Positions 7,532 to 13,810 are shown, counted from the first letter of the stretch. The stretch: 13,961 nucleotides of DNA from DATAYF01 sp036272735 (GCA_036272735.1 DATAYF010000126.1:1-13961), one strand, 5' to 3'. Notes: generated by a model not told the origin, from the sequence alone. Numbers and translations: made by a program.

Positions 7532-8857
7532 ATGAAGCTTTTCAAGACAATGACCGTCTTGCTGGTGGCTCTGCTGTTAACCGTCGGGATCGCCGCGTGC
7601 GGCGGACCTGGAAGCACAGGTGACTCTAGCAACCAGCACGTCACCGTCACGTACATGACCTGGGAATCGGATACCACCAACGCGTTGCTGGATCAGGCCA
7701 TGCAGCAATTCATGAAACAAAACCCGAATATCACGGTACAACGTATTGCAGTACCAGCCAGCGATTATGCCCAGAAACTAAGTTCGCTGGTGGTCGCGAA
7801 GAAGTTGCCCGATATTTTCTGGGCCGGCAACGATACCGAGCAGCAATATGGTCAGCAGGGCACGCTCTACGACTACACCAGCATGGTCAATTCAACGAAA
7901 ACAAGCTCCTTCGACAAGTCGCAGTTCGCACCCGCCTCCATTTCGAATTGGCAGTACAACAATCACATCTATGGTCTGCCATCGCTGATGAATACCTATG
8001 GCGTCTGGTACAATACCGCCCTGTTCAAAGCCGCGAAACTGCCCTTGCCTAAAGCGGGCTGGACGTACCAGGAGATGTTGAATGACGCGCAAGCCCTGAC
8101 GCAGAAAACAGGCAATAAGGTAAACCGTTATGGCTTATGGCTCGCACCAGACGATCCATTTTCCATTAGTGACTATTCTGTCTCAGCCGGTGGTGCTCCA
8201 TTCCAAAACAAAATCATCAATCCGACGCAGGTAACGGCAAGCCCGCAATTTATTCAAGGCGTACAGATGTATGTGGATGCCCTCAAAAATGGCTACATCA
8301 CACCCCAACACTATGCTTCGACGGCATATTCCGACAACGCACAAAGCGCCTTTAACTCAGGCCAGGTTCCTATGCTCTACCAGGGTCAGTGGTTCGCACC
8401 AACGTTCATGAGCGCTAACCTGAAATTCCAGTATGGCTTTGCTCCATTACCCGTCGTCAGCAAAGAGGTTCAGCCATACGACGCCGTCGGTCTCTGCTCA
8501 CCATCCTATATCCAGCATCCTGATGCCACCTGGAAAGTGATGCAATTCCTGGATACCGGCGCCTGGGAAAAAGTGCTTCCACAATCCCCGGTCGCGCCTA
8601 CCGCCTACGTGCCATCATCCCAGCCCTACTTTAATACACTAAAGAGTGATAAGCTTAGCACCGTTGCTGATAGTGTACAATATGAATTGACCAGCCCGAC
8701 AAAGCAAGGCATCCGCTTCATCGCACCCTGGTCCTCTCAAGCCAACGACGTTATCACCAGTGCTTGGGATAATATCTTGTTTGGCAAAGTACCTGTTGCC
8801 AGTGGAGTGCAACAAATGGTGCAAAAAATCAACACTGTCATCCAACAAAACTCATAA
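7532..8857 (+). CDS. Sugar-binding lipoprotein of the ABC importer
   Basis: Extracellular substrate-binding protein of family 1 (MalE-like), 441 residues. The start is the ATG at 7532, with TTGGAGGAAA ten or so bases before it; the open frame further upstream lacks a ribosome site. The signal peptide MKLFKTMTVLLVALLLTVGI is followed by the lipobox IAAC with Cys23 as the lipid-modified residue, then a Gly/Ser-rich tether. The mature part starts VTVTYMTWESDTTNALLDQA, a typical opening for the family. It sits after the two permeases and has its own operator, so it can be made in excess of them. Ligand is inferred from context to be alpha-1,6-manno-oligosaccharides. Confidence 0.94.
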   Translation: MKLFKTMTVLLVALLLTVGIAACGGPGSTGDSSNQHVTVTYMTWESDTTNALLDQAMQQFMKQNPNITVQRIAVPASDYAQKLSSLVVAKKLPDIFWAGNDTEQQYGQQGTLYDYTSMVNSTKTSSFDKSQFAPASISNWQYNNHIYGLPSLMNTYGVWYNTALFKAAKLPLPKAGWTYQEMLNDAQALTQKTGNKVNRYGLWLAPDDPFSISDYSVSAGGAPFQNKIINPTQVTASPQFIQGVQMYVDALKNGYITPQHYASTAYSDNAQSAFNSGQVPMLYQGQWFAPTFMSANLKFQYGFAPLPVVSKEVQPYDAVGLCSPSYIQHPDATWKVMQFLDTGAWEKVLPQSPVAPTAYVPSSQPYFNTLKSDKLSTVADSVQYELTSPTKQGIRFIAPWSSQANDVITSAWDNILFGKVPVASGVQQMVQKINTVIQQNS

Positions 8858-8871
8858 ATTATGAGTAATCA

Positions 8872-8903
8872 GCCAGGGCGAGCAAAGGATTTCTCGCCCT
8901 GGC
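8872..8903 (+). other. Stem-loop between the binding-protein and GH125 genes
   Basis: GCCAGGGCGAG (8872-8882) and CTCGCCCTGGC (8893-8903) form an 11-bp perfect, GC-rich stem with a 10-base loop. Only a short TTTT (8914-8917) follows, eleven bases later. It lies 15 bases after the stop codon and just before the ribosome site of GH125. It could stabilise the upstream message or partly terminate it, lowering GH125 relative to the binding protein. Confidence 0.75.
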
Positions 8904-8915
8904 CTCCAGGGAGTT

Positions 8916-10220
8916 TTGTATATCGTGCAACCGCAACCAGACATCCTTCGGGATGATTACCCGACCGTTACCACGTTCATTAAGGACGTTCAACAAAGAC
9001 TGAGCAACAAAAATGATATTCAAGCAGCGACCATGTTTGCTCGCTGCTTTCCTAATACATTAACGACTACGGTAAAATATCTGAACGATGGAACAACCTT
9101 CGTCATGACCGGTGATATTCCAGCCATGTGGCTTCGCGATTCCTCTGCCCAGGTTAACCCATATATCTCCCAGGCGCGAGAAGATGCTTCTCTTCAGCGG
9201 CTTCTCTCCGGCCTCATTCAGAGGCAGGCACAATATATCCTGATCGACCCCTACGCAAACGCTTTTAACCAGCAAGCAAATGGACAGGGGCACAAACAGG
9301 ATCTACCAGCCAGAAGCCCCTGGGTATGGGAGCGTAAGTTTGAACTTGACTCACTCTGCTATCCCGTCAAATTGTGTTATCGCTACTGGCAAGTAACCGG
9401 CGACCCCACTATCTTTACCGATGTGACACATCAAATGCTGCAAACGATCCTCAACGTAATGCATATTGAGCAAAGGCACGACCAGAAATCTCCCTATACC
9501 TTTATCCGTCCTGGCGACGATAACGATACGCTGCCACGCGATGGTAAAGGTGCACCAACACAGTATACCGGCATGATCTGGTCAGGTTTCCGTCCTAGCG
9601 ACGACGCCTGCCGTTTTGGTTATCTGATTCCGGCAAACATGTTCGCAGTCGTCGTTCTAGGGTATATCAGCGAAATTGCACGCCAGGTGTACAAAGATGA
9701 GAACATGGCGCAGCAGGCACTACAACTGCGTGGCGAGGTCGAGACAGGCATTAACCGCTACGGAATCGTTGAGCACCCCCAGCATGGCCGCATCTATGCG
9801 TATGAAACGGATGGTGCTGGCAATGTCAACTTGATGGACGACGCCAACGTTCCCAGTCTGCTTGCCATTCCTTACCTTGGCTATCGAGATAGCAACGATG
9901 CGCTATACCAGCATACCCGGCAGTTCCTCCTGAGCCAGGATAACCCCTACTATTTTCATGGAAAATACGCCCGTGGCATCGGCAGCCCACATACGCCCGC
10001 AGGCTATATATGGCCTATCGCACTAGCCATACAAGGTCTTACTTCCATCGATCTGGCTGAGCGTGAAGCACTGCTTCAGATGCTCCTACATACAACCGCC
10101 GATACCGGTTATATGCACGAAAGTTTCCATCCCGACGATCCCAAACAATTTACCCGCGCATGGTTTGCCTGGGCCAACAGCCTGTGCGCCGAGTTTATTT
10201 ATAGCATGGCCCAGGCATAG
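8916..10220 (+). CDS. GH125 exo-alpha-1,6-mannosidase, cytoplasmic
   Basis: Glycoside hydrolase of family GH125 (formerly DUF1237), about 434 residues, which removes mannose from the non-reducing end of alpha-1,6-linked manno-oligosaccharides with inversion. Family blocks visible: AMWLRDSSAQVNPYI (about 70-84), WSGFRPSDDACRFGYLIPAN (222-241; the SDD is the likely general-acid region), YARGIGSPHTPAGYIWPIA (351-369) and MHESFHPDDPKQFTRAWFAW (400-419; Glu402 is the likely base). The catalytic assignments are from memory of the Streptococcus enzyme. There is no signal peptide, so it acts on imported sugar. The start is uncertain: TTG at 8916 is only two bases from AGGGAG (8908-8913), while GTG at 8925 is eleven bases away and would shorten the protein by three residues. 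Last gene of the operon. Confidence 0.93.
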   Translation: MYIVQPQPDILRDDYPTVTTFIKDVQQRLSNKNDIQAATMFARCFPNTLTTTVKYLNDGTTFVMTGDIPAMWLRDSSAQVNPYISQAREDASLQRLLSGLIQRQAQYILIDPYANAFNQQANGQGHKQDLPARSPWVWERKFELDSLCYPVKLCYRYWQVTGDPTIFTDVTHQMLQTILNVMHIEQRHDQKSPYTFIRPGDDNDTLPRDGKGAPTQYTGMIWSGFRPSDDACRFGYLIPANMFAVVVLGYISEIARQVYKDENMAQQALQLRGEVETGINRYGIVEHPQHGRIYAYETDGAGNVNLMDDANVPSLLAIPYLGYRDSNDALYQHTRQFLLSQDNPYYFHGKYARGIGSPHTPAGYIWPIALAIQGLTSIDLAEREALLQMLLHTTADTGYMHESFHPDDPKQFTRAWFAWANSLCAEFIYSMAQA

Positions 10221-10260
10221 GCCATGCGCGTACAGACGGGACGCATCTATAGCAAAGAGC

Positions 10261-10296
10261 GGCGTTGTTCCTATCACATCGAATAGGAACAACGCC
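10261..10296. terminator. Bidirectional terminator between GH125 and GH76
   Basis: A 14-bp perfect stem, GGCGTTGTTCCTAT (10261-10274) with ATAGGAACAACGCC (10283-10296), and an 8-base loop. TTCTT follows on the plus strand and GCTCTTTGCT on the minus strand. It is placed between two convergent stop codons (10220 and 10311) and can serve both genes. Confidence 0.85.
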
Positions 10297-10310
10297 TTCT
10301 TACGAGCACA

Positions 10311-11471
10311 TTAATAAAGGATGCGGTATTCCGAGGGGCTCCACGCCAGGACTGCGTAAATCTGGGTCATCGCCGCCTGCTCAAGCAACTGAGTTTCTTG
10401 CGATCCATTAAAATGGAAGAGCCCGGTTGCAGCATCACGATAGCTAGCCCATACCTGGTCGGCATACGCTTGCATGGCTTTGACATAACGTTGATCGTGA
10501 TCCACCGATTGGAGAAGGAGCAGGTTTTTGAAAAAGATCGAATTGAAGTAGGCCGGTTGTTGATAGAGGCTGTCACCAGTGCCATAGAAGTCCAGAGCGG
10601 CGTTGGCAATATTCTCAGCACGTTGTAGATACTTGCGGTCGCCAGTCACCTCGTAGAAAAGCGTGTTCACCCCGACCGGCACACCCTGATTATAGCTCCA
10701 CTGGGTCTTCTGGACATTGCCCGCCAGATCAACGTGGTCCCAGTACAAGCCGTTTGGTGCCAGAAGATAGGTATTGGTCCAGTCATACATCTTCTGCGCC
10801 CAATCGAAATAGTACTGATCACCAGTCAATTGATACAAACGTAAACCCACCTCCGCGTTAGGCATATTTGAGACGGTGTTACGATCACGGCTCCACGTGG
10901 CTTGCGTCCAGAATACGCCACCGGGATCGGCATGCGTCGGGTCAGTATCCCAACCAGAAACAGCCAGCGCGAAAATCTGTTTCGCGCGATCAAGCGGCAT
11001 TTGTTCGCCAGTCATTTTATAGAGTTGGATGCTTGCCAGGCCAACCCACGCATTGTCATCGTAGAACTTATCTCCGCCATTGCCGTAGGGGGGTCGCGCA
11101 TACGAATCGTAACCAGGCAATCCAGTAGTCCCAGTCGTATTCCAGTAACGCTCCTGACCCAGCCAACGATCCGCTAAATCACTCCGGTAGGAACGACCAG
11201 CTTCACCAGGCAAATTGGCGATATCAATAGTGGCTGTGTGCGCCTGTGAGAAAGGCCATTCGTAGGAATACATGTTATCGCCTTGTGCCACAGGGTACTG
11301 TTCGTGGTACAAGTGTGAGCCATCATGCTCGTAAAAATACTTCTGCATCGCGTCATACGATGCGCTAGCCCGTGCCCCATTATTCTCGTGTGCATAAGCA
11401 ACGAGTGTAGGTGATCCTGCAATACCAAGAATCGTGCCACCAAGCAAACCAATCATAGTACGACGTTTCAT
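10311..11471 (-). CDS. GH76 endo-alpha-1,6-mannanase, exported
   Basis: Glycoside hydrolase family 76, 386 residues, cutting alpha-1,6-mannan backbones such as those of fungal cell walls. The start is the ATG at 11471, preceded by AGGAGG; a 57-codon in-frame extension upstream has no family character. The N-terminus MKRRTMIGLLGGTILGIAG with an AYA cleavage-like site is a signal peptide, and the RRTMIG part resembles a twin-arginine motif. The catalytic Asp pair typical of GH76 is seen in KFYDDNAWVGLA (Asp138-Asp139). Other family blocks are FWTQATWSRDRNTVSNMPNA and WSYNQGVPVGVN. There is no extra carbohydrate-binding domain, so the enzyme is probably released or loosely held. It is transcribed towards GH125 from its own operator-bearing promoter, so both hydrolases should be induced together. 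Confidence 0.94.
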   Translation of the reverse strand: MKRRTMIGLLGGTILGIAGSPTLVAYAHENNGARASASYDAMQKYFYEHDGSHLYHEQYPVAQGDNMYSYEWPFSQAHTATIDIANLPGEAGRSYRSDLADRWLGQERYWNTTGTTGLPGYDSYARPPYGNGGDKFYDDNAWVGLASIQLYKMTGEQMPLDRAKQIFALAVSGWDTDPTHADPGGVFWTQATWSRDRNTVSNMPNAEVGLRLYQLTGDQYYFDWAQKMYDWTNTYLLAPNGLYWDHVDLAGNVQKTQWSYNQGVPVGVNTLFYEVTGDRKYLQRAENIANAALDFYGTGDSLYQQPAYFNSIFFKNLLLLQSVDHDQRYVKAMQAYADQVWASYRDAATGLFHFNGSQETQLLEQAAMTQIYAVLAWSPSEYRILY

Positions 11472-11647
11472 ACTATTGACCTCCTTGTCTTTATGAGCAA
11501 CAACGATGACTCCATACCAGGCGCCATAGTCGCTGCCTCCTAAAGAACTGTTGCAATCATTGAAACAACATAAATACCGATGACAGATCGCTTCGTCATC
11601 CGTTCTCCCCGCTTTAAAGAAGACCGATAACCTACTTGGCAAGAGAA

Positions 11648-11661
11648 TGACAACGCTGTCA
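11648..11661. promoter_or_regulatory. LacI-family operator of the GH76 gene
   Basis: TGACAACGCTGTCA, one base from the perfect palindrome at 5275. It lies eight bases downstream of the -10 box of the GH76 promoter, over or just after the transcription start, about 177 bases before the start codon. Confidence 0.82.
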
Positions 11662-11669
11662 TCTCTTCA

Positions 11670-11698
11670 ATAATGACATGCAAATCTCTATTTGTCAA
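11670..11698 (-). promoter_or_regulatory. Promoter of the GH76 gene
   Basis: On the minus strand, TTGACA (11693-11698), a 17-base spacer and CATTAT (11670-11675). The -35 box is perfect and the -10 box matches four of six. Together with the operator just downstream it implies a leader of about 190 bases before the GH76 start, with no gene in it. Confidence 0.75.
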
Positions 11699-11775
11699 TA
11701 CATTGCTGCTGTGGATTATTTTTATGGCTGGAATGTACGCTGAATTATCTTACATGCCCGAATATCAAAACAAGC

Positions 11776-11789
11776 AAGCAACGTTGTTA
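11776..11789. promoter_or_regulatory. Possible weak operator upstream of the GH76 promoter
   Basis: AAGCAACGTTGTTA matches the operator at 10 of 14 positions and keeps the whole 8-bp core CAACGTTG. Its centre is 128 bases upstream of the GH76 operator centre. It may be an auxiliary site; chance is possible. Confidence 0.3.
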
Positions 11790-11800
11790 GAAAGAGGACA

Positions 11801-11828
11801 GGCTCCTTTGGCAGTATGCAAAGGAGCC
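11801..11828. terminator. Terminator-like hairpin after the immunity-like gene
   Basis: GGCTCCTTTG (11801-11810) and CAAAGGAGCC (11819-11828) form a perfect 10-bp stem with an 8-base loop. It lies 41 bases beyond the stop of the minus-strand gene fragment, whose transcript would then read TGTCCTCTTTC, a moderately U-rich tail. It would also insulate the GH76 promoter from transcription coming from the right. Confidence 0.6.
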
Positions 11829-11868
11829 CGGTGGAATTGGGAAAAACGTGGAATTGTTTGGCGTATTG

Positions 11869-12189
11869 TTAGTCTAACAGAGGAAAACTTTGCCGGGCAT
11901 TTTTCACCTCCTTGGTCCATATGGGAAGATACGTTTGATCTGCGAACATTGAGCCGTTGAGACGCACATTATTATCGGTCCATACCCTTACCTTCGCCTC
12001 AACTTCAAGGTGCCCAATTTTTGAAAGTATAAACGTGAGCGCGAGATCATGCTCCACTAATTCAAATTGAGTTTGTGCTTCATTGCCAACTTGCGCATAT
12101 ATCTCTTGCAGTGCATCTTGCAATCCTATCAATTCGTAGGTCTCGATCATGGTATCCCACTGACACTGAAACGATCCTAGTTTGGTGAA
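11869..12189 (-). pseudogene. WapI-like immunity protein, C-terminal fragment
   Basis: C-terminal 106 residues of a small acidic protein cut by the IS element. It includes ELIGLQDALQEIYAQVGNEA, then a beta-rich stretch KIGHLEVEAKVRVW, and the ending ADQTYLPIW. A helix with an aromatic end, beta strands, then a 'DQTYLP' motif is how I remember small WapI-type immunity or related hypothetical proteins; this is recall, not a search. A GTG at 12196-12198 inside the IS end could start translation of the fragment, but there is no ribosome site. The missing N-terminal part lies on the other side of the element at 13657-13791 in a compatible frame. Confidence 0.65.
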
Positions 12190-12320
12190 GTACCCCACGG
12201 CTAAAGCCGGAGGCTTCTCAGCTAGCCTGAACTAACTGAAGGCTCCTACCGAGCCGTAAGATATTAATGGCAGCGTTGTGGTCACGGTCCAGTTCACATC
12301 CACATTCACAGGAGTGCCAA
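12175..12320 (-). ncRNA. Predicted omega RNA (TnpB guide) at the right end
   Basis: In this family the guide RNA is made from the 3' end of tnpB plus the right end, and its guide is the DNA next to the element. Here the right end folds as GGCTA-(6)-AAGCC-TCC-GGCTT-TAGCC (12227 to 12199) and overlaps the tnpB stop (12218-12220). The predicted guide starts at 12190 reading left: CTTCACCAAACTAGGATC, which is the immunity-like gene. The 5' limit of the RNA is not visible; the one given is a rough guess based on known lengths. Confidence 0.5.
12199..12227. repeat. Right-end hairpin of the IS element
   Basis: Nested pairing: outer GGCTA (12199-12203) with TAGCC (12223-12227), and inner AAGCC (12204-12208) with GGCTT (12212-12216) around a 3-base loop, leaving a 6-base bulge CTCAGC. 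Subterminal imperfect hairpins like this are what Y1 transposases recognise on single-stranded DNA. The same layout (outer and inner stem with an asymmetrical bulge) recurs at the other end. Confidence 0.8.
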
Positions 12321-13378
12321 CGTTCATCAAGCGTTTTCTTGCGAACAGCACCGCAACCGCTGCATGCTTGGCTGGTATATCTGGGATCAACCAACACCAC
12401 CGTCGTACCAGCCTCTTCCGCTTTGTACTGACAGAAGGTGATGAATTGATGCCAACCAGCGTCCAATATACTTTTGTTCAAGCCAGACTTCGCACTGGCA
12501 CCATTGGGAAGGTACTTCCCATCCTCATCCTGCTTGGGTTTTGCTCGCTTTGATAGGTTTGATGGGGCAATATCTTCAAACACGATGGTTTCATAGGTAT
12601 CGACTAACCAGCGAGAATGCTTGTGCTGGTAGTCGTTTCTTTGGTTGCGGGTCTTGCGATGCAGGCGAGCCACCACCCTTACGGCGATCTCTCGTCGATT
12701 GCTCCCACGTTTCTTTTTCGACAACGCTTGTTGTGCCAGTGCAAGCTTCTTCTCTGCCTTACGGTAGTGTTTAGGATTCTCAATCACATCGCCAGTAGAC
12801 AACGTGGCTAATTTGGATACACCCAGATCGATACCTACGCACTCATCAGTGTAGGGCTTGTGAGGTATTGCCTCTACTTCACAGGCAAGGCACACGTACC
12901 AGTGCTCACCCTCACGTTTGATCGTGCAGGTTTTGATGGTGCCCTGCAACTCTCGGTGCATCTTGATCTTGATATGCCCAATCTTTGAGAGGACTAATTT
13001 GTTCCCTTCAAGGGAGTATCCTGCTTGGGGATACGTGAAACTATCGTAGCGGTTCCTCCCCTGAAATCGAGGATACCCTGGTGTCTCACCGTTTTTGACA
13101 CGTCGGAAGAAATCTTTGAAGGCTCCTTCTACTCGTTTGAGCACATTCTGCACCACCTGAGAATGAATGTTCTTATACTCCTCTCGTATTTCTTTGATCT
13201 CAGGTAACTGGTTGGCTTGCGCGTTGTAGTTGGTACCTTTGCCTGTGTACTTGTACATCTCACGGCGTTCCTGAAGAGCAGCATTGTACAGTTCGCAGCA
13301 ACGGGCAAGCGTCCACTGCAAGGTACGGGCTTGCTTGTGGGTAGGGTACAAACGGTATTTAGAGGTCTTCATGCTCAC
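12218..13378 (-). CDS. tnpB: RNA-guided endonuclease TnpB
   Basis: TnpB of 386 residues, a usual length, the ancestor-type nuclease related to Cas12. It cuts DNA matching an RNA guide from the element's right end, promoting retention of the transposon. An N-terminal helix-turn-helix-like region (residues 1-80) and a beta-rich wedge domain (about 115-170) precede the RuvC core. Catalytic acids are all present: Asp184 in VGIDLGVSK, Glu268 in IVFEDIAPSNL and Asp366 in LDRDHNAAINIL. The zinc ribbon is CSGC (339-342) and CECGC (357-361). The GTG at 13378 is taken as the start because AAGGAG (13389-13394) is ten bases upstream; an ATG two codons later is possible. It overlaps the small upstream gene by 20 bases, so the two are coupled. 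Confidence 0.95.
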   Translation of the reverse strand: MSMKTSKYRLYPTHKQARTLQWTLARCCELYNAALQERREMYKYTGKGTNYNAQANQLPEIKEIREEYKNIHSQVVQNVLKRVEGAFKDFFRRVKNGETPGYPRFQGRNRYDSFTYPQAGYSLEGNKLVLSKIGHIKIKMHRELQGTIKTCTIKREGEHWYVCLACEVEAIPHKPYTDECVGIDLGVSKLATLSTGDVIENPKHYRKAEKKLALAQQALSKKKRGSNRREIAVRVVARLHRKTRNQRNDYQHKHSRWLVDTYETIVFEDIAPSNLSKRAKPKQDEDGKYLPNGASAKSGLNKSILDAGWHQFITFCQYKAEEAGTTVVLVDPRYTSQACSGCGAVRKKTLDERWHSCECGCELDRDHNAAINILRLGRSLQLVQAS

Positions 13379-13541
13379 GTGGCTTGTACTCCTTTCCCTG
13401 GACTTTCTGTAGTTCTTGTTCTACCAAACGATCTAAGGTCTCAACCATGCTTTCATGCGTCAGAGCCGAAAGCAACTTCAAACGTGGTTGCGTTTCAATC
13501 CAAATGCGGATCGTTTGGTGCTCATGTGCTTGTCTTTTCAT
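13359..13541 (-). CDS. Small ribbon-helix-helix-like protein of the IS element
   Basis: A 60-residue protein upstream of and overlapping tnpB. Its pattern, a short strand QTIRIWIETQ (9-18), a helix LKLLSALTHESMVE (21-34) and a second helix TLDRLVEQELQKVQ (35-48), fits a CopG/Arc-type ribbon-helix-helix DNA-binding dimer. The charged C-terminal tail includes the tnpB ribosome-site region. It begins six bases after a consensus -10 box, implying a leaderless message. A perfect palindrome in its promoter is a natural binding site for it, so I infer self-repression that also limits tnpB expression. It takes the place where tnpA would be in an autonomous element. The fold is inferred from residue pattern only. 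Confidence 0.75.
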   Translation of the reverse strand: MKRQAHEHQTIRIWIETQPRLKLLSALTHESMVETLDRLVEQELQKVQGKEYKPREHEDL

Positions 13542-13547
13542 GTAGTT

Positions 13548-13576
13548 ATTATAGCAAATTTGCTACCTAAAATCAA
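13548..13576 (-). promoter_or_regulatory. Promoter of the RHH-tnpB operon, leaderless
   Basis: On the minus strand TTGATT (13571-13576), a 17-base spacer and a perfect TATAAT (13548-13553). The ATG begins at 13541, six bases after the -10 box, where transcription itself should start. No ribosome site is present or possible in so short a leader. Confidence 0.85.
13552..13565. promoter_or_regulatory. Palindromic operator inside the IS promoter
   Basis: TAGCAAATTTGCTA is a perfect 14-bp palindrome that fills most of the spacer and overlaps the first two bases of the -10 box. Binding here would block RNA polymerase. The adjacent ribbon-helix-helix-like protein is the obvious candidate. Confidence 0.7.
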
Positions 13577-13627
13577 CTCCTTCCACTCCCATCACGCCCC
13601 AGAAGGAACGCCTTTTTCATCTCCATG

Positions 13628-13661
13628 TCTAAAGAGCAGGAGCCTTCAAAGGCGGTTTAGA
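13628..13661. repeat. Left-end hairpin of the IS element
   Basis: Nested pairing: outer TCTAAA (13628-13633) with TTTAGA (13656-13661), inner GCCTT (13642-13646) with AAGGC (13649-13653) around a 2-base loop, with an 8-base bulge on one side and a 2-base bulge on the other. It occupies the extreme end of the element next to the interrupted gene, and mirrors the architecture of the other end. Confidence 0.75.
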
Positions 13662-13791
13662 TAAAAAATGTCGTGGCAATGTTATTTCGATCAACTTTAG
13701 AAGCAGAATTAATAAAGGGACAATTTCGAAGTGTAATAGTGATAAATTGATCTTCACTACTTCTCATTTCTATGGTAAAGGGGTTATCCAT
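13657..13791 (-). pseudogene. WapI-like immunity protein, N-terminal fragment
   Basis: N-terminal 44 residues of the interrupted gene, starting MDNPFTIEMRSSEDQFITIT and running to the element end, where the frame meets a TAA inside the element (13657-13659). AGGAGGT (13804-13810) lies 12 bases before the ATG at 13791; a TTG at 13794 is a slightly better-spaced start. The stretch FITITLRN followed by a DRNN segment resembles the N-terminal strand pattern of small immunity-type proteins. Joined to the fragment at 11869-12189 it gives about 150 residues with no frame break. Confidence 0.65.
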
Positions 13792-13803
13792 CAATTATCA
13801 TTT

Positions 13804-13810
13804 ACCTCCT
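13804..13810 (-). promoter_or_regulatory. Ribosome binding site of the interrupted gene
   Basis: AGGAGGT on the minus strand, a strong match to the 16S tail, upstream of the TTG (13794) and ATG (13791) candidates. In-frame stop codons (TGA, TAA) directly follow it, so no earlier start is possible. It is the clearest sign that the short N-terminal fragment was a real gene. Confidence 0.7.

Larger units (their letters stand above)
12191..13660 (-). mobile_element. IS200/IS605-type element, TnpB-only, with RHH-like gene
   Basis: A 1470-bp element read from right to left. The left end (minus-strand sense) carries an imperfect hairpin at 13628-13661; then come a small ribbon-helix-helix-like gene, tnpB, and a right-end hairpin at 12199-12227 ending in GTGGGGTA. 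No Y1 transposase gene is present, so it resembles the IS1341-like, non-autonomous group and would need TnpA in trans. Boundaries are deduced by joining the interrupted host gene in frame; they can move by one or two bases. There is no target duplication, as expected for this family. The flank before the left end is TTTTTTAT, the likely target and TAM region. Confidence 0.85.

Noticed and set aside
8851..8865. CTCATAAATTATGAG palindrome at the binding-protein stop codon as an operator
   Set aside because: Unlike the shared operator, AT-rich and covering a stop codon; likely chance or a minor part of the following hairpin region.
11472..11642. 57-codon N-terminal extension of GH76
   Set aside because: It would place the signal peptide in the middle of the protein; the ATG at 11471 has AGGAGG before it, and the extension lies in the leader downstream of the operator.
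11673..11960. 95-codon plus-strand open frame with a hydrophobic N-terminus
   Set aside because: It overlaps the GH76 promoter, the terminator-like hairpin and the antisense immunity-like fragment; no ribosome site and no recognisable family.
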